64,000 nucleotides of DNA from Chaunax sp. Z400 (lineage: Eukaryota > Chordata > Actinopteri > Lophiiformes > Chaunacidae): NCBI GenBank assembly GCA_037577475.1, contig CM075194.1:5135992-5199991 (forward strand). Direction: 5' to 3'. Shown piece by piece: positions 60,916-64,000 of this stretch. Below the pieces are notes generated by a model. It was given only the letters and a program-made list of their open reading frames with translations. It searched no databases and had not been told where the DNA came from. The stretch's first letter is position 1. Each line of letters begins with the position of its first letter. A program made the translations under genes and the position numbers.

Positions 60916-62925
60916 AGGGTTAGGGTTGGGCTAGGGTTAGGGTTAGGGTTGAGCTAGGGTTAGGGTTAGGGTTGAGCTAGGGTTAGGGTTAGGGTTGAGC
61001 TAGGGTTAGGATTAGGGTTGAGCTAGGGTTAGGATTAGGGCTAGGGTTAGGGTTAGGGTTGAGCTAGGGTTAGGGTTAGGGTTAGGGTTGAGCTAGGGTT
61101 AGGGTTAGGGCTAGGGTTAGGGTTAGGGCTGAGCTAGGGTTAGGGTTAGGGCTAGGGTTAGGATTAGGGTTGAGCTAGGGTTAGGGTTAGGATTAGGGTT
61201 GAGCTAGGGTTAGGGCTAGGGTTAGGGTTGAGCTAGGGTTAAGGTTAGGGCTAGGGTTAGGGTTAGGGTTGAGCTAGGGTTAGGGTTAGGATTAGGGTTG
61301 AGCTAGGGTTAGGGTTAGGGCTAGGGTTAGGGTTGAGCTAGGGTTAGGGTTGAGCTAGGGTTAGGGTTGAGCTAGGGTTAGGGTTAGGGCTGAGCTAGGG
61401 TTAGGGTTAGGGCTAGGGTTAGGGTTGAGCTAGGGTTAGGGTTAGGGTTGAGCTAGGGTTAGGGTTAGGGTTGAGCTAGGGTTAGGGTTAGGGTTGAGCT
61501 AGGGTTAGGGTTAGGGCTAGGGTTAGGGTTAGGGTTGAGCTAGGGTTAGGGTTAGGGTTAGGGTTGAGCTAGGGTTAGGGTTAGGGCTAGGGTTAGGGTT
61601 GAGCTAGGGTTAGGGTTGAGCTAGGGTTAGGGTTAGGGTTGAGCTAGGGTTAGGGTTAGGGTTTAGCTAGGGTTAGGGTTAGGGTTGAGCTAGGGTTAGG
61701 GTTAGGGTTGAGCTAGGGTTAGGGTTAGGGTTGAGCTAGGGTTAGGGTTGAGCTAGGGTTAGGGTTGAGCTAGGATTAGGGTTAGGGTTGAGCTAGGGTT
61801 AGGGTTAGGGTTGAGCTAGGGTTAGGATTAGGGCTAGGGTTAGGGTTAGGGTTGAGCTAGGGTTAGGGTTAGGGTTAGGGTTGAGCTAGGGTTAGGGTTA
61901 GGGCTAGGGTTAGGGTTAGGATTGAGCTAGGGTTAAGGTTAGGGTTGAGCTAGGGTTAGGGTTTAGCTAGGGTTAGGGTTAGGGCTGAGCTAGGGTTAGG
62001 GTTAGGGCTAGGGTTAGGATTAGGGTTGAGCTAGGGTTAGGGTTAGGATTAGGGTTGAGCTAGGGTTAGGGCTAGGGTTAGGGTTGAGCTAGGGTTAGGG
62101 TTGAGCTAGGGTTAGGGTTAGGGTTGAGCTAGGGTTAGGGTTAGGGCTAGGGTTAGGGTTAGGGTTGAGCTAGGGTTAGGGTTAGGATTAGGGTTGAGCT
62201 AGGGTTAGGGTTAGGGCTAGGGTTAGGGTTGAGCTAGGGTTAGGGTTGAGCTAGGGTTAGGGTTGAGCTAGGGTTAGGGTTAGGGCTGAGCTAGGGTTAG
62301 GGTTAGGGCTAGGGTTAGGGTTGAGCTAGGGTTAGGGTTAGGGTTGAGCTAGGGTTAGGGTTAGGGTTGAGCTAGGGTTAGGGTTAGGGTTAGGGTTGAG
62401 CTAGGGTTAGGGTTAGGGTTAGGGTTGAGCTAGGGTTAGGGTTAGGGCTAGGGTTAGGGTTGAGCTAGGGTTAGGGTTGAGCTAGGGTTAGGGTTAGGGT
62501 TGAGCTAGGGTTAGGGTTAGGGTTTAGCTAGGGTTAGGGTTAGGGTTGAGCTAGGGTTAGGGTTAGGGTTGAGCTAGGGTTAGGGTTAGGGTTGAGCTAG
62601 GGTTAGGGTTGAGCTAGGGTTAGGGTTGAGCTAGGATTAGGGTTAGGGTTGAGCTAGGGTTAGGGTTAGGGTTGAGCTAGGGTTAGGGTTAGGGTTGAGC
62701 TAGGGTTAGGGTTAGGGCTAGGGTTGAGCTAGGGTTAGGGTTAGGGTTAGGGTTGAGCTAGGGTTAGGGTTAGGGCTAGGGTTAGGGTTGAGCTAGGGTT
62801 AGGGTTGAGCTAGGGATCGGGTTAGGGTTGAGCTAGAGTTAGGGTTAGGGTTTAGCTAGGGTTAGGGTTAGGGTTAGGGTTGAGCTAGGGTTAGGGTTAG
62901 GGTTGAGCTAGGGTTAGGGTTAGGG
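60916..62925 (+). repeat. Telomere-like satellite array, segment 2
   Basis: It has the same unit types as segment 1. A distinctive run (CTGAGCTAGGG, then CTAGGG, then TTAGGATTAGGG) occurs at 61129 and 61985 here and at 59073 in segment 1, showing longer-range duplication. Confidence 0.95.
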
Positions 62926-63659
62926 GCTTAGGGTTAGGGTAGGTTTAGGGGTTAATAGGATAAAAACTCAATTCAGTACCCCTACTGAATTCTATATCTC
63001 GGGAACGGAAGGTTGTAGAGACTTGCGACCAATGTCCGTCTGGGGTTTTTTGGGGTCTCTAACAACGCCAGTCTTTGTCCCGAGTCTCTACGGCCTTCCC
63101 TTCCCGAGATATGACATATCCAGTAGGGGGGTATACTGAATATGTGTATCTCGGGAACGGAAGGTCGTAGAGACTCGGGGAGAAGTCTGGCGTGTTCAGC
63201 ATCCCCAAAATATGGCAGACGGATCGTGGTTCCAAGTTGCTCCGACCTCCGGTTCACGAGTTATACTTAAGTTTATTTTCTCATTGTAGACGAATGGGGC
63301 TTGGCGCACCTATATTGAATATGTATATCTCGGGAACGGAAGGTCGTAGAGACTCGGGGACAAGTCTGGCGTGTTCAGCATCCCCAAAATATGGCAGACG
63401 GATCGTGGTTCCAAGTTGCTCCGACCTCCGGTTCACGAGTTATACTTAAGTTTATTTTCTCATTGTAGACGAATGGGGCTTGGCGCACCTATATTGAATA
63501 TGTATATCTCGGGAACGGAAGGTCGTAGAGACTCGGGACCAACGTCCGTCTGGGGGTTTTTGGGGTCTCTGAGAACGCTGGTCTTTGTCCCGAGTCTCTA
63601 TGACCTTCCCTTGCCGAGATATGACATATCCAGTAGAGGGGTATACTGAGTCTTAGACT
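62926..63659. repeat. Satellite island 2: two 179-bp units with fold-back ends
   Basis: Nearly identical to island 1 in both ends and in the flanking array (TTGGGCTAGGG on the right), but with one fewer 179-bp unit (motif near 63147, 63326 and 63505). A few substitutions separate the copies. Confidence 0.93.
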
Positions 63660-64000
63660 AGGGTTAGGGTTGGGCTAGGGTTAGGGTCAGGGTTGAGCTA
63701 GGGTTAGGGTTAGGGCTAGGGTTAGGGCTAGGGTTGAGCTAGGGTTAGGGTTAGGGCTAGGGTTAGGGTTGAGCTAGGGTTAGGGTTAGGGTTGAGCTAG
63801 GGTTAGGATTAGGGTTGAGCTAGGGTTAGGGTTAGGGTTGAGCTAGGGTTAGGGTTAGGGTTGAGCAAGGTTTAGGGTTAGGGTTGAGCTAGGGTTAGGG
63901 TTAGGGTTAGGGCTGAGCTAGGGTTAGGGTTAGGGCTAGGGTTGAGCTAGGGTTAGGGTTAGGGTTGAGCTAGGGTTAGGGTTAGGGTTGAGCTAGGGTT
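63660..64000 (+). repeat. Telomere-like satellite array, segment 3 (runs off the window)
   Basis: Continuation of the same array with some extra variants (GGGTCAGGG, TTGAGCAAGG). The right boundary is not seen. Confidence 0.95.

Noticed and set aside
60269..63649. A series of 85-92 codon frames starting MFSIPKIWQTDR and 91-codon minus-strand frames
   Set aside because: They repeat with the 179-bp satellite unit and overlap their neighbours across unit boundaries. The unit length is not a multiple of three and no protein family is recognisable, so they are satellite by-products.
58285..64000. Active chromosome-end telomere
   Set aside because: Canonical runs are at most a few TTAGGG units, variants are frequent and unique satellite islands interrupt the array. 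The array also continues past the window, so a true end is not shown.

Overview
The window is vertebrate nuclear DNA from a ray-finned fish, most likely a percomorph teleost. It contains a spliced nuclear-receptor gene of the teleost estrogen receptor beta type, teleost-style SINE, LINE and DNA-transposon remnants, long microsatellites and a TTAGGG-type array. It is not bacterial, so there are no operons, ribosome binding sites or CRISPR arrays. I could reconstruct only one protein-coding gene with confidence. Most open reading frames over 60 codons are chance frames in introns, repeats or intergenic DNA.

Layout. (1) 1-2659: non-coding. It holds a CTCF-like site and a plus-strand poly(A) signal near 994, which could be the end of a neighbouring gene converging on esr2. 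It also holds the presumed esr2 3' UTR. (2) 2660-18195, minus strand: esr2 (estrogen receptor beta) in nine coding exons, all with GT-AG introns and consistent phase, giving a 659-residue protein. Exons 1-2 encode the A/B region and first zinc finger, exon 3 the second finger, exons 4-8 the hinge and ligand-binding domain, and exons 8-9 a long F domain split by an intron. An acceptor 90 bases before the ATG implies at least one upstream untranslated exon. The introns carry several copies of one modular dispersed repeat. (3) 18285-58246: about 40 kb with no recognisable gene. It contains a deleted Tc1/mariner copy, two LINE remnants, a SINE, a hAT-like element, a near-perfect palindrome, a 1-kb pentanucleotide minisatellite, many microsatellites, two CpG-richer patches and a few stretches that look like possible conserved non-coding DNA. 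(4) 58247-64000: a hairpin, then an irregular telomere-like array of TTAGGG, CTAGGG and TTGAGCTAGGG units. The array is interrupted twice by an island of 179-bp satellite units flanked by fold-back sequences.

The most unusual part is the array at the right end. It is a higher-order structure in which telomere-like DNA and a 179-bp satellite island are duplicated together with a period of about 2.9 kb, and the island has three units in one copy and two in the other. The G-rich strand runs 5' to 3' rightwards, as it would approaching a right-hand chromosome end, so esr2 may lie near a subtelomere. Within esr2, two points deserve a second look. The last intron's donor site itself spells an in-frame stop codon, and helix 12 has Asn where Asp is usual in estrogen receptors. 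Everything here was read by eye from the sequence and from memory of the families; no alignment or database search was run.
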